Positions 1-9,806 of a stretch of DNA of 64,000 nt are shown piece by piece. Under the pieces are notes generated by a model. The model made no database searches and was not told the DNA's origin. It was given only the letters and a program-made list of their open reading frames with translations. Position numbers and translations under genes: made by a program. Origin of the DNA: DATBFG01 sp036558645 (GTDB lineage Bacteria; Acidobacteriota; Terriglobia; Terriglobales; Acidobacteriaceae); assembly GCA_036558645.1 (NCBI GenBank), contig DATBFG010000069.1:5365-69364 (forward strand), written 5' to 3'. Position 1 is the first letter of the stretch. The number at the start of each line of letters is the position of its first letter.

Positions 1-981
1 ATGACAACGGCAGGGGTCGTAAAGACTCTCTACAACTTTAGCGGACCCGATGGCAGTGGTCCCAACGGCCCCCTCGTGCAGGGCAGCGATGGCAGCCTTT
101 ACGGAACGACGTATTTCGATACGCTCAATTTTTTCGGAACTGTATTTAAGCTGACGTTGAAGCCCGTCACTTTGACCACCTTGCACAACTTTGGGGGAAC
201 CGACGGCGCGAACCCTGATGCCGGACTTTTGCTCGCAACTGACGGCGCTCTCTACGGTACGACCTCGGCTGGCGGGTCGGGCGACAATGATTTCGGCACC
301 ATCTTCGAAATCACAACCAGCGGAGTTTTCACCGAACTATTCGAGTTTAGTGGTCAGGACACCGCAGTCAGCGGGGCGCAACCGCGGACAACTCTCATGG
401 AAGATACCAATGGAGTGTTCTACGGGCTGACCCAGACTGGCGGGGCGAATGGTCTCGACCCGGGTTATGGTGTCTTCTATAGCCTGACACCCGTTAACCT
501 GGGCCACAATGTCAAGTTGTGTTGCAACTGGTGGGTGATCCTCGATCAGCCCGTAATCGTGCTTGGCGACAACTTAACCGGTGTAATCAATGTCAACTTT
601 GGTTCAGTACCCGCACAATTCCAAATTCATTCCGATACGTACCTTACAACCCGGGTGCCAAGTGGTGCGATTGACGGCCCCCTCATTGTCACCCTGGCCA
701 CGGGTCAGCAACTTCTAAGCCAGCAGTCGGTGCATATTCTCCCAAAGATCACCAGCCTCGATCCTTTGAGTGGCCACCCCGGCGCCGTAGTGAATATAGT
801 AGGCGGCGGGTTCACAGGCGCAAAGACGATAACGTTTGGTGGAGTCGCGGCAACCAACTTTACGGTATTGACTCCGTCCCTTATTCAAGCCACCGTGCCG
901 GTTGGAGCCAAGACGGGCAAAGTTGGAGTTCTCACTCCAAATGGTTCAGCTTTGAGCAGGCAGGTGTTTACCGTCCAGTAG
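1..981 (+). CDS. GloVer-repeat protein with C-terminal IPT/TIG domain, probably 5'-truncated
   Basis: The reading frame is open from the first base, so the real start probably lies outside the window; no signal peptide is visible, which supports truncation. The N-terminal half carries three copies of a repeat of the GloVer type (about residues 10-52, 60-106 and 110-164), each containing DGxLYGTT or a close variant and then FGTVFKLT, FGTIFEIT or GVFYSLTP. About residues 240-325 form an IPT/TIG immunoglobulin-like domain. Proteins of this family are typically large, secreted or surface-exposed and common in Acidobacteriota; their function is not known. It converges with the next gene. Confidence 0.8.
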   Translation: MTTAGVVKTLYNFSGPDGSGPNGPLVQGSDGSLYGTTYFDTLNFFGTVFKLTLKPVTLTTLHNFGGTDGANPDAGLLLATDGALYGTTSAGGSGDNDFGTIFEITTSGVFTELFEFSGQDTAVSGAQPRTTLMEDTNGVFYGLTQTGGANGLDPGYGVFYSLTPVNLGHNVKLCCNWWVILDQPVIVLGDNLTGVINVNFGSVPAQFQIHSDTYLTTRVPSGAIDGPLIVTLATGQQLLSQQSVHILPKITSLDPLSGHPGAVVNIVGGGFTGAKTITFGGVAATNFTVLTPSLIQATVPVGAKTGKVGVLTPNGSALSRQVFTVQ

Positions 982-1058
982 ACACGGCGAGTCGGGGTTG
1001 GGGAGTCAGCATTCTTAGCCAGGCACCAATCAGGAATCGTTTTCGGAGCGACCTGGAG

Positions 1059-1088
1059 AATTAAGTGGGGCATTCGACTAACTTAATT
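1059..1088. terminator. AT-rich inverted repeat between convergent genes, possible bidirectional terminator
   Basis: AATTAAGT (1059-1066) pairs perfectly with ACTTAATT (1081-1088) around a 14-nt loop. It sits between the convergent genes ending at 981 and 1175. The stem is AT-rich and no long T-run follows, so termination is only a guess from position. Confidence 0.3.
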
Positions 1089-1174
1089 TCCCTGGCAGAA
1101 TGACTGCGGAAGTCGTCAAGAAACTGGTGCCGTTCCTTGTTCATTGGTCTGGGAGTGAGCGGCTGGCGCGAAGT

Positions 1175-4100
1175 CTAAGTGCCATTTCCAATAAGGTTAA
1201 TCACGTGCGGGCTGCCGGACGCATCATCCGTAATAATGATGGCGCCGGACGCCGGCCCGACTTGCGTCGGCGTGAATGTTGCCGTAATCGTGCAGCTCGT
1301 TCCCGCCCCAAGCACTGCTCCACAGTCGTTGCTCTGTGCGAAATCCCCAGTCGAAGTGATACCGCTGATGTTGAGCGGAGCCGTACCGGTATTTGACAGG
1401 GTCACCATCATAGGGGCGCTCGTAGTACCGACTGTCTGATCAGGGAATGTCAGGCTCGGAGGCGACAGATCAACCTGGGGTGCAATACCGGTACCTGTAA
1501 CCATCAAGGATTGCGGGCTATCGGCGGAATCGTCATTAATTACGACGCTCGCTGATTCGCTGCCCATCTGGGTGGGAGCATAGATTACCGAAATCTTACA
1601 GTTCGCGCCTACAGCGACCACTGTCCCACAGTTTTTCGTCTGCGAGAACTCTCCGGGATTTGCCCCCGCCAGAGTGATTGCGGTTATGTTCAGGTTTGCT
1701 GTGCCGACATTCGTAAGCGTGAAATCCTGAGGTGCCGTGGTTGTACCTACCAATTGCGAACCAAAGTCCAGAGAACTTGGTGAAAAGTTGACATTGGGCG
1801 CTTGCAACAAGATTGAGATTGCGCTCCCTCCAGCATTCGCCACTGCCAGGTCGAGACGCCCATCTCGATTGAAATCTCCTGCTGCGAGTGATGATGGAGT
1901 TGCGTTGACGGAAAAGGTTATTGCAGGTTGAAAGGTTCCGTCTCCCAAGCCCAGGAATAACGAGATCGTATTGGTGCTTGAGTTTGTCACAGCTAAGTCA
2001 GGGTGAAGATCGGCGTTGAAATCTCCGACCGCGAGCGAAGATGGAGCAGAGTTTAGGGTAAGCGTTGGTATTGTCGCAAATGTTCCGTCACCGTTTCCTT
2101 GCAGGATCGTCACGCTGTTCCCAGCCTGATTTGCGACGGCTAGATCCACCTTGTTATCCCCGTTGAAGTCCGCCGCGGTGATGAACACTGGATCGTCCCC
2201 GGTCGTGGGGCTAGGGTTCTTAGCGGTAAATGTGCCGTCGCCATTGGCTAGTAGCACCGCTACCGTGTCGGCAGCGCCGTTGGCGGTAACCAGGTCGACA
2301 GATCCGTTGCCTCGCAAATCCACCGAAGCGAGCGAGGTCGGACTCAGTCCCACTCCGATGGGGGTGGATCCATTGACGAAAGTTCCATCACCACGACCGA
2401 GGCGAATCGACATGGTATTCGTAATCATGTTGGTGATCGCCAAGTCCAGATTGCCGTCCTGGTTAAAATCCGCGCTGATTACTGAAGATGGTGTTGGAGT
2501 ACTGAAGAGATCAGTTTGCGTGAACGTGGTGTCACCATTACCCAACAATACCCATACTGTGTTGTCGTTCAAATTAGCGACAGCAAGGTCCGCCTTGCCA
2601 TCAGAGTTGAAATCCGCAACGTTCACGGCCACAGGGCCCCGACCTGTCGAAACAGGGGTGGGTGTGGTGAAGGTGCCATCGCCGAGTCCTAACAGGATCA
2701 AAACTACGTTGGCGGTATTGTCCACGGTGACTACGTCGAGGATGCCGTCGTTGTTGATATCGGCAGTTGTAATGTTCAAGGGCGTCGAACCGACGGAGAT
2801 GTCCGTTTTCTTGATCACAACGGATGTTGTCGAGCCAGTGACATGGAAACCAAGGCTCTGAGAGGATCCGCCACCAGGAGTCGGATTCACGACAGACACT
2901 TGGGCCGTGGTGGCAGTGGCCAATTCGGCAGCATCAACCATCGCATTCACTTGGTGAGAATTTACGAATGTTGTTGCCAACGCGGTGCCGTTCCAGTTGA
3001 CCATTGCACCATTTACGAAATTTGATCCATTGACTGTCAAAGTGAAGCCGGGACTACCTGGCACGACGCTCGATGGAACGAGCGGGAACGCGATCTGTGG
3101 AATGGCATGACGGACCGAAGTACTTCCAGAGCCCGTGAGCTTAACGGTCCATGGGCCATCGGGTTGATCGTAGGGAATAACAAGGCTCCCTGTTCGCTGC
3201 CCGAGAACACTTGGGGAAAACGTTGTGTAGAAGGTGCAACTAGCACCTGGCGCCAGGCTGCTGCAGTCGTGCGTCTCGCTAAACTCATTGGTGGTAATGC
3301 CAAAGAAAGTGCCGGCAGCACCGGAACCTACCGTTGAGGAGACGGAGGGACTTGAAAAATTAACTGTAACATTGCCCTTGTTGGTCAAGATGATTGGAAC
3401 GGGCGAGCTGGAGGTTCCTATCGGCTGACTGGGGAAACTAACCGTGGTTGGCGCAATCTGCAAGAACGTTCCCGCACCGGTCAGTGTAATGATTTGAGGA
3501 CTCGAGCCGTCGCTATCAGATATCGTAAGAGTTCCGAATCTTTGCCCTACGACAGAGGGTCGGAAGGCAACGCTAATGGCGCAACTTGCACCGGGCGCGA
3601 CACTGGTTCCACACGTGTTCTGGAAAACCTTGAAGTCTCCCGAAGTCGTAACTGAATTTATCGTCAGAGTTGTTGTGCTTTGGTTCGTCAGGGTGATGGG
3701 TCTCGCCGGGCTCGTTGTCTTCACTATCCGCGGTGGGAAGCTAAGAGCGGCCGGCGCGAATGAAACCAGTGTTCCAGTTCCAGTCAAGTTTACGATCTGG
3801 GGGCTGCCAGCCCCATCGTCAGTGACAGTAAGGGCTCCGGTGCGAAGACCAACCCCTGTTGGGACAAAGGTGACTCTGATGGTGCAACTCTGTTGCGCGG
3901 GAAGGACGTGGGGGCAGGTGGTTTGCGATTGGAAGTCGCCAGTGGCAGCGACAGAGGACAAATGGAGTGAGTTGGGCCCGAAGCTGGTCAACTTGACGCT
4001 TTGCACCGGGCTCGGAGTATTTACCTTCTGAGGAAGCCACGTAAGCGTTGTGGGTGACACGGGGTAACAGGTGCGGGGCTGGAGTACCAGCGGCGGCAGC

Positions 4101-5326
4101 GGATTTTGCGTGAAGTCAAAACTATCCTCCATATCACTAAGGTTGGGGTTTGTATCCCGAGTAAGAGACCCCATGGGAGAGAGTCCGAAGCGCGCTTCCA
4201 CGAACTTAAGAAAAGAAGCGAATTCGTACTGAGTGTGCGAGATGTAACCCGCCTTCGCATACGGCGAGATGATGAGCAATGGTACGCGCAAACCTAGCCC
4301 ATAAAGATCAACCTGGGGAGGAGGCACGTGATCGTAGTAACCACCGAAGTCATCCCAGGCGAGGAAGAGGGCGGTCGAGCTCCACTGAGGCCCGTTCATT
4401 GCTGCGTTGATTTGAGAGACGCTCCAATTTTCCCCGGCGCACACGCTGCTGGGCGGATGTTCACTCTGGCCAGAGCTGACAACGAGCCAGCTCACGGCGG
4501 GGAGACTGCCATTCATGGCATCGACCACAAATTGATCATCCCCAACAACGTGCTGTGTCCAAAGAGGAGTATTGCGGATACTATCGAACGCGTTCAGCGC
4601 TGACCAGATATAGCCTCCGTCGCCGGCAGGAGGCGCGTAGTATTTCCAACTCACACCAGCTGCTTCCAGGCTATCCGCCAAACTTGGAAATACGAAGCAC
4701 GGATACTGATCGGTGAGAGATCCCTGCTCATCTATCGCCCAGAACATTGCGTTGGGTGCGGCATCGCAGCCCCAACTGGATCCCTGTACGGTTGGGTTTG
4801 AGACCGCACCGGCCCCCTGGCCGGCCACTGCATACAGATGGTTGGCAAAACTCGGAGCTTTTGAAGAGGAGAACATGTTATCCGCTAGGACGAAGTGCTG
4901 CGCATAGCTGAAGTAGTTAGGGATGTCCTGCTGCGTGTGCTGCGCCAGGCAAAGGTAATCTCCGTTTAGGTTGCACTGGCGGCCAATGTCGAACTTATCC
5001 ATCTTGCCGTTATCAATCGCGTTTACCGCGCCGGACCAGCTATGATCCAGGTCCCGGGAGATAGCATCCGGTTCGTGTGGCAATGGAACGACTTGGCCAG
5101 TGGATAGAGTAGCCGTAGTTGCACCATTGGCTCCGGGATAGGTCCCAAACATATTGTCGAACGTACGATTTTCTTTGATTATGAAGACAATATGTTGGAC
5201 GACGGAAATGTCAGCAGGCGAGGCATTGCGCTCCTGCGCGGAGACTGGTACCGCGACGGCAAACCAGTTCAGGATTGCCGTTAGGCAGAGCGCAGCGGAG
5301 ACGGCCACATGCGCAAATCTTCCCAT
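1175..5326 (-). CDS. secreted phosphoesterase (phospholipase C/acid phosphatase type) with choice-of-anchor-D and FG-GAP repeats
   Basis: 1383 aa starting with a clear signal peptide ending near VSAQ. About residues 40-430 match the PF04185 phosphoesterase family (alkaline-phosphatase superfamily, including phospholipase C and AcpA): the metal-site segment HIVFIIKENRTFDNMFGT and the later AWDDFGGYYDHVPPP and PLLIISPYAKAG blocks are all present. Then follow about three choice-of-anchor-D/ASH-type beta domains (each ending in TGTGT or similar after an SPQ-V/I-L strand), an IPT-like domain, about seven FG-GAP/VCBS repeats of the form DFNxDGxxDLAVAN...LLGxGDGTF, and two more anchor-D domains to the C-terminus. 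Family knowledge suggests hydrolysis of phosphodiesters or phosphomonoesters outside the cell; substrate unknown. The propeller-like FG-GAP part may bind a surface or ligand. Confidence 0.88.
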   Translation of the reverse strand: MGRFAHVAVSAALCLTAILNWFAVAVPVSAQERNASPADISVVQHIVFIIKENRTFDNMFGTYPGANGATTATLSTGQVVPLPHEPDAISRDLDHSWSGAVNAIDNGKMDKFDIGRQCNLNGDYLCLAQHTQQDIPNYFSYAQHFVLADNMFSSSKAPSFANHLYAVAGQGAGAVSNPTVQGSSWGCDAAPNAMFWAIDEQGSLTDQYPCFVFPSLADSLEAAGVSWKYYAPPAGDGGYIWSALNAFDSIRNTPLWTQHVVGDDQFVVDAMNGSLPAVSWLVVSSGQSEHPPSSVCAGENWSVSQINAAMNGPQWSSTALFLAWDDFGGYYDHVPPPQVDLYGLGLRVPLLIISPYAKAGYISHTQYEFASFLKFVEARFGLSPMGSLTRDTNPNLSDMEDSFDFTQNPLPPLVLQPRTCYPVSPTTLTWLPQKVNTPSPVQSVKLTSFGPNSLHLSSVAATGDFQSQTTCPHVLPAQQSCTIRVTFVPTGVGLRTGALTVTDDGAGSPQIVNLTGTGTLVSFAPAALSFPPRIVKTTSPARPITLTNQSTTTLTINSVTTSGDFKVFQNTCGTSVAPGASCAISVAFRPSVVGQRFGTLTISDSDGSSPQIITLTGAGTFLQIAPTTVSFPSQPIGTSSSPVPIILTNKGNVTVNFSSPSVSSTVGSGAAGTFFGITTNEFSETHDCSSLAPGASCTFYTTFSPSVLGQRTGSLVIPYDQPDGPWTVKLTGSGSTSVRHAIPQIAFPLVPSSVVPGSPGFTLTVNGSNFVNGAMVNWNGTALATTFVNSHQVNAMVDAAELATATTAQVSVVNPTPGGGSSQSLGFHVTGSTTSVVIKKTDISVGSTPLNITTADINNDGILDVVTVDNTANVVLILLGLGDGTFTTPTPVSTGRGPVAVNVADFNSDGKADLAVANLNDNTVWVLLGNGDTTFTQTDLFSTPTPSSVISADFNQDGNLDLAITNMITNTMSIRLGRGDGTFVNGSTPIGVGLSPTSLASVDLRGNGSVDLVTANGAADTVAVLLANGDGTFTAKNPSPTTGDDPVFITAADFNGDNKVDLAVANQAGNSVTILQGNGDGTFATIPTLTLNSAPSSLAVGDFNADLHPDLAVTNSSTNTISLFLGLGDGTFQPAITFSVNATPSSLAAGDFNRDGRLDLAVANAGGSAISILLQAPNVNFSPSSLDFGSQLVGTTTAPQDFTLTNVGTANLNITAITLAGANPGEFSQTKNCGTVVAVGANCKISVIYAPTQMGSESASVVINDDSADSPQSLMVTGTGIAPQVDLSPPSLTFPDQTVGTTSAPMMVTLSNTGTAPLNISGITSTGDFAQSNDCGAVLGAGTSCTITATFTPTQVGPASGAIIITDDASGSPHVINLIGNGT

Positions 5327-5778
5327 CCCGAAGTCCCCTTTCGCGAATCACACGTTCTGCGATGTGTGCGCTGGCGTTAGCGCCACAATAAGTGTGTTGC
5401 TCCTGGGCCCTGGGAAAACTTCAGAAGAGTGGGGGGAAGAATGTGCCCACTCTAAAACGCGGAGATTCTGCCACCTAGTCTATTGGTATGTCAAGACCAT
5501 TTGTTGAAGGTCGGTTTAGAGAACTTCATGCGACATTTCCTGGCTAGCGATTGCAAGTTACTACCACCTCCGGCATAGGCGACCGAGCTCAAAAGTGCAT
5601 TGCCGCTCTGACGAGAGTCGAAGCGAGTATGTTGCACGATTGGAACATCGGGTCGATGCCGCAGTCATGATCTTGTAAGAAGATTGCATCAAACCATCCT
5701 GTATCAAGGTTTAGGTGCTGTCATGAAGGGACGTTGACGGCGTTCTTGTGTCTAGATTCTCGAGCCTGATATCTCGCA
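5327..5778. other. intergenic region upstream of the phosphoesterase gene
   Basis: 452 nt without a convincing gene. It contains the 5' region of the leftward phosphoesterase gene and the 3' flank of the EEP gene. A short perfect inverted repeat, TGGCG-TTAG-CGCCA at 5372-5385, lies about 46 nt upstream of the phosphoesterase start and could be an operator. I see no confident promoter and no RNA gene. Confidence 0.5.
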
Positions 5779-6516
5779 CTATGCATTCCTAAGTTCAAAG
5801 TCTGCAGCCAGCGGCAAGTGGTCTGAAGCCATTAGCGCACTTCGGCTTCGGTGCAAATGGAATGCTTTGAGGGAGAGATGTCTGTCAAAGTAGAAGTGAT
5901 CGAGATGCAGGAATGGCAGAACTCCGGGGTAGGTTCGCGGACGTCGAAGATATTTTCTCGGGTCGATCTCTTCGAAGGAATTGGCCATCAACCGCGAGGC
6001 GAGACCACGAGTCCATTCGTTGAAGTCTCCGACGACAATCCTGGGACTGCGAAATTCGCGGCGGTTCAGCACATCCTCTGCCAGTAATTTCCTTGCCTGA
6101 TGTCGCCTTTCGATGAAGCCTGTCCCCAGGTGCACATTGAATACGTGTAATACCACGTCCTCAGCGACCAGCAAGTCGGTGCGCAGGCATCCGCGGCGTT
6201 CCCGATGTCTCCAGGTTACATCATAGTTATGACAGACTCGGATCGGAAAACGGCTGAGAGTCATATTGCCGTACGGTCCACCGTGCAAGGTACGGTTCTC
6301 ACCGAAACACCTGACATAGCCTTTCAATTCCCGGTGGATGCGCCGGCTCTGATCGAATTCCGGCCGTCCATTTTGTACGTCAAGAATTTCCTGAATGGCA
6401 ATGACATCGGCATCGAGTTCGGCGATGACAGCGGCGATGCGTTCGGGACTGATTCGTCGGTCGAGCCCTCGGCACTTATGAATGTTGTAGGTTGCGACCC
6501 TTATACGGATGCTCAT
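5779..6516 (-). CDS. endonuclease/exonuclease/phosphatase (EEP) family protein, YbhP-like
   Basis: 245 aa with the EEP fold signatures in order: RVATYNIHKCRG at the N-terminus, the metal-binding Glu in DVIAIQEILD, HVFNVHLGTG, IVVGDFNEWTRG, and the catalytic SDHLPL near the C-terminus. No signal peptide or membrane segment is seen. Its ATG overlaps the TGA of the upstream phospholipase-D gene by four bases (ATGA at 6516-6513), so the two are almost certainly co-translated. In E. coli the same pairing occurs as ybhP next to clsB. EEP proteins hydrolyse phosphodiester bonds in nucleic acids, phosphoinositides or lipids; the neighbour points to a phospholipid role, but this is inference. Confidence 0.85.
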   Translation of the reverse strand: MSIRIRVATYNIHKCRGLDRRISPERIAAVIAELDADVIAIQEILDVQNGRPEFDQSRRIHRELKGYVRCFGENRTLHGGPYGNMTLSRFPIRVCHNYDVTWRHRERRGCLRTDLLVAEDVVLHVFNVHLGTGFIERRHQARKLLAEDVLNRREFRSPRIVVGDFNEWTRGLASRLMANSFEEIDPRKYLRRPRTYPGVLPFLHLDHFYFDRHLSLKAFHLHRSRSALMASDHLPLAADFELRNA

Positions 6517-7952
6517 TGCTGACGTTCGAAGATCCAGCCTACTGCCTCAAGCAGGCGCTCATACAGCGAGCGATTTTCCCACTCCTGCTGCGTAACCTGC
6601 TTAGAGTGGGACATGTCTTCTTCGAAGTCCCGGGTGAGATGTGCAGCAAGATCCGAGTTGAGGGTAGCTACATTGATTTCGTCGTTAATACCGAACGAAC
6701 GATTATCGAGGTTGGTCGAGCCGACAACGCTCCATACTCCATCAATGATCGTGATTTTCGCATGAATCATCGAGTATTCGTATTCATAGATCTCGGCTCC
6801 GGACTTGAGCAAGTCCCCGTAGGAGCTCCGCCCTGAGCTGCGCGTCATGGCGTGATCAGCATGCTTGCCTGGAACGATGACGCGCACGGTAACGCCACGC
6901 TGTTCGGCGCGCACGAGTTCATCCCGCATACTTCGGTCAGGAAGAAAGTATGGAGTAGTGATAAGAATTGACTTGCGTGCCGCTGCGACCAGGTCTTGGA
7001 ACAGCACGCGCGAACGCGTCGATCCTCCCGAGCCTGGGGTACTTACGACGACGAGAGATGTGGCTGACCCGGGATTACCCAATTCCTGAGGAAAATAGTC
7101 CGGCCCATTGAGGACCTCTCCGGAAGCTTCCAGCCAATTTTCGACGAATGCTCCCTGAATTCCGTGTACGGCATCACCCTGTATGCGGACCATCGTGTCA
7201 CGCCAGCGCGGCTCCTTTTCAGTGCCGTATCGCCACCAGTCGGCATATCCCGCGCCCCCCACAAAGGCCGTGGAACCATCCACAATCGTAATCTCGCGGT
7301 GAGTTCGGTTGTTTGTGAGAAACCAATTGTGGAGTCGCAGCCGGTGATACCACTCCACATGGCCCCCAGCATCTTTCAGTCGCTTGAAGTATCGCTTACG
7401 CGTGGACAGGCTGCCGAGGGCGTCAATTACCAGATTCACATGCACGCCCGCCCGGGCACGTTCGGTCAACACATCCAGCACTTCTTGAGTCAGCTTCCCC
7501 TTGTGAAAAATGTATGCCTCGATGTTTATGCTGTGGCGTGCCTGACGCATCGCGTCTAATTCTGCAGGATAAAAATTGTCTCCGTTTTCGATCACCTCAA
7601 TTTGATTGTTATTGGTGATCTTCGAGCTGACGAGCGGCTCCAGCTCGTGCAAGAATGCCGCTTCCGCGACTCCGAGCGATGGAGGCGTGGCTAGGGAATA
7701 GCGCAATCCAGGCGCAAACAGTCCGACCACGATCAAAATGACTATTGCGGAAATCGAGACCACGGCCGCGATGCGAAGGACTTCTGAACGCTCGAACTCC
7801 TTCGTCAACAGGCTCTCTGTATCGCTCTTCTTGCGAGTCCGGACTTTTCTTGTAAGCGTCGGCACGATGGAGGTCCCTTTGACCACAGTCTCGGATGCTT
7901 GTTGCAGGTCCGGGGATGGCAGGGTCGTAGTTTGCAGAACCCCAGGGAGCAC
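6513..7952 (-). CDS. phospholipase D-like protein, cardiolipin synthase family
   Basis: 479 aa from a GTG start. One membrane segment at about residues 58-82, then two PLD domains. The second HKD motif is intact (H397-x-K399-x4-D404, followed by GSTNLDNRSF). The first reads H218-x-E220-x4-D225, followed by GSTAFVGGAGYADWW, so the usual lysine is glutamate (codon GAG). Cardiolipin synthases of the Cls type join two phospholipids, or phosphatidylglycerol with another alcohol, at the inner membrane, and both HKD motifs normally contribute. The Lys to Glu change may alter or abolish activity, or be normal in this subfamily. The start codon is uncertain, since no strong ribosome site is seen. Confidence 0.85.
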   Translation of the reverse strand: MLPGVLQTTTLPSPDLQQASETVVKGTSIVPTLTRKVRTRKKSDTESLLTKEFERSEVLRIAAVVSISAIVILIVVGLFAPGLRYSLATPPSLGVAEAAFLHELEPLVSSKITNNNQIEVIENGDNFYPAELDAMRQARHSINIEAYIFHKGKLTQEVLDVLTERARAGVHVNLVIDALGSLSTRKRYFKRLKDAGGHVEWYHRLRLHNWFLTNNRTHREITIVDGSTAFVGGAGYADWWRYGTEKEPRWRDTMVRIQGDAVHGIQGAFVENWLEASGEVLNGPDYFPQELGNPGSATSLVVVSTPGSGGSTRSRVLFQDLVAAARKSILITTPYFLPDRSMRDELVRAEQRGVTVRVIVPGKHADHAMTRSSGRSSYGDLLKSGAEIYEYEYSMIHAKITIIDGVWSVVGSTNLDNRSFGINDEINVATLNSDLAAHLTRDFEEDMSHSKQVTQQEWENRSLYERLLEAVGWIFERQQ

Positions 7953-8196
7953 GTAACTGGCGAAAATTAACGAGCTTGGGCGTCCTCAGGCGGGTTCATG
8001 GCTGACAACTCTTGTGGAATTTTGGCAAATATCAATTTATGCTTTCATTAACCGCGGCAGGCGTGCGCTGTGGGGTATGCCAAGCCATCTAGAAAATGTC
8101 ATGGTGTTGTTTCACCCGATGACTCGCTCCTCTTCCAGCAGAGGAATTGCCTAGCAGTGGTATGGTAGCGCACGTTACCCGTGCTTGGATAATGAA

Positions 8197-9792
8197 ATGC
8201 CAGTAGTTTGCCCAGCTCCGGAGAAGATCACTCCTCCCAAGGGGCTGAAGACGCGGACTCGCGTGCCCACCGAACTTCTGGGAAAGACTTCGTCGCGACT
8301 CTACTGGCTCGCGATTGTCGTCCTGGTCTCTACCATTATTCTTTTCCTGGTCCGGCACTTTTTCGATCCCGATCTCAGGGCCATTGAGAAGCAGATCACT
8401 TTCCTGCTGGATATCGGATTGTTAGTAGTCACCTCCTTAACGATCATTTTGATTCATCGTCTGGGATTTCTCCCTGCCAACCGGGTTCTCGAGTTGGGCC
8501 TGCTGTATGAGGTTGCGGTGGGCTTTGGACTTGCCACTATGGAGTTCACCCGGGCGCAGCTAGGTGGCCAGTCGTCTATTGGCGCATCCTCGCTGGGAAT
8601 GTGGATTCTCGCGTTCGGGATATTTGTCCCGAATACGCCAGTCCGCGCACTTATCGGCGCAATCATCACCGCCGGTGCTGGACCCGCCTCTTACGTGTTG
8701 AGCCGCGGGTTCTTGAAGATTGATCCGTGGGACGGCAGCGCACTCGTACTGTGGTTCGCGCCGACTTTTCTGATGGCGGGGTGGACCTTCTTTCTGTCTC
8801 GCGACATGTTCCACATGGAAGTCGAAATCCGCGACGCCCGCGAAATGGGGAGCTATTCTCTGGAGCGGTTACTAGGAAAAGGCGGAATGGGTGAAGTTTG
8901 GGCCGCCCGCCATCGGCGCCTCTGCAGCGGAGCCGCCATCAAGCTAATTCGCCCGGAAGTATTGATCCAGAAAACCGGGCGGGAAGCACATGTCATCCGT
9001 CGCCGGTTTGAGCAGGAGGCTCGTGCGACAGCCCACCTCCGTTCGCCGCACACGGTGGCGCTGCACGATTTTGGAGTTTCTGAAGACGGCAGCTTTTACT
9101 ACGCCATGGAGTTGCTTGAGGGGCTGGATTTGGAACAGCTAGTCGATCGCTTTGGTCCCCAGCCCGCGCCGCGGATCATGCGTATTCTGCGCCAGGTCTG
9201 CGATTCATTATCGGAGGCGCACAACTACGGGCTGATCCATCGTGACATCAAGCCAAGCAACGTTTATTTAGCCAGGCTGGGAGTAACTTGCGATTTCGTA
9301 AAGGTGTTGGATTTTGGCCTTGTAAAAGCGGAGAGCACGAATAATTCGCGCCTGACCTTGGATGGGACCACTGCCGGAACGCCCGCCTACATGGCTCCAG
9401 AGTTGGCTACTGGGGCTGCGTTCGACGGCCGTGCAGACATCTATAGCCTGGGCTGTGTCGGGTATTTCCTGCTGACTGGACTGCCCGTATTTGAGGAGTC
9501 CACTCCGGTTGCGATAGCTGTGGCGCATGTACAAAAGAACCCTGTACGGCCCTCGCAGCGCACGGAGCTTCCGGTTCCGGCAGCATTGGAGGAGCTGATC
9601 ATGCGCTGCCTCGCAAAGACTCCCGCGGACCGCCCGCAAAGCGCAGCCGAGTTGGCACGCGCCCTGGCTGCGCTCGATGGCGTGGTCCCATGGAGCTACG
9701 ACGACGCCGAACGGTGGTGGCGGATCAATCTCCCTGAGTACTTCGCCGCTGAAGAATCCCACGTAGCGGAGGCGTTATCCACGGCGAACTAA
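8197..9792 (+). CDS. membrane-anchored Ser/Thr protein kinase
   Basis: 531 aa from ATG 8197; an in-frame TTG at 8185 would add four residues. The N-terminal half (about 35-210) has roughly six hydrophobic segments, then a complete Hanks-type kinase domain: glycine loop GKGGMG (227-232), catalytic lysine in AAIK (K249), HRDIKPSN (H348-D350), DFG (372-374) and GTPAYMAPE. The C-terminal 25 residues after the kinase are short and featureless, with no PASTA or WD repeats. Having the sensor in the membrane before the kinase is the reverse of the common bacterial order. The gene is followed after 14 nt by the carrier-HEAT gene, so the two are probably one operon, and the carrier may be a substrate or partner. 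Confidence 0.92.
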   Translation: MPVVCPAPEKITPPKGLKTRTRVPTELLGKTSSRLYWLAIVVLVSTIILFLVRHFFDPDLRAIEKQITFLLDIGLLVVTSLTIILIHRLGFLPANRVLELGLLYEVAVGFGLATMEFTRAQLGGQSSIGASSLGMWILAFGIFVPNTPVRALIGAIITAGAGPASYVLSRGFLKIDPWDGSALVLWFAPTFLMAGWTFFLSRDMFHMEVEIRDAREMGSYSLERLLGKGGMGEVWAARHRRLCSGAAIKLIRPEVLIQKTGREAHVIRRRFEQEARATAHLRSPHTVALHDFGVSEDGSFYYAMELLEGLDLEQLVDRFGPQPAPRIMRILRQVCDSLSEAHNYGLIHRDIKPSNVYLARLGVTCDFVKVLDFGLVKAESTNNSRLTLDGTTAGTPAYMAPELATGAAFDGRADIYSLGCVGYFLLTGLPVFEESTPVAIAVAHVQKNPVRPSQRTELPVPAALEELIMRCLAKTPADRPQSAAELARALAALDGVVPWSYDDAERWWRINLPEYFAAEESHVAEALSTAN

Positions 9793-9806
9793 AGGCCGAG
9801 CGCTCC

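Noticed and set aside
1835..2780. CRISPR-like or tandem DNA repeats
   Set aside because: The periodicity comes from protein-level FG-GAP repeats; the DNA units differ and there are no spacers.
2151..2861. Long plus-strand open frame opposite the FG-GAP repeats
   Set aside because: Its composition mirrors the repeats of the minus-strand gene and no family motif is seen; it is a shadow frame.
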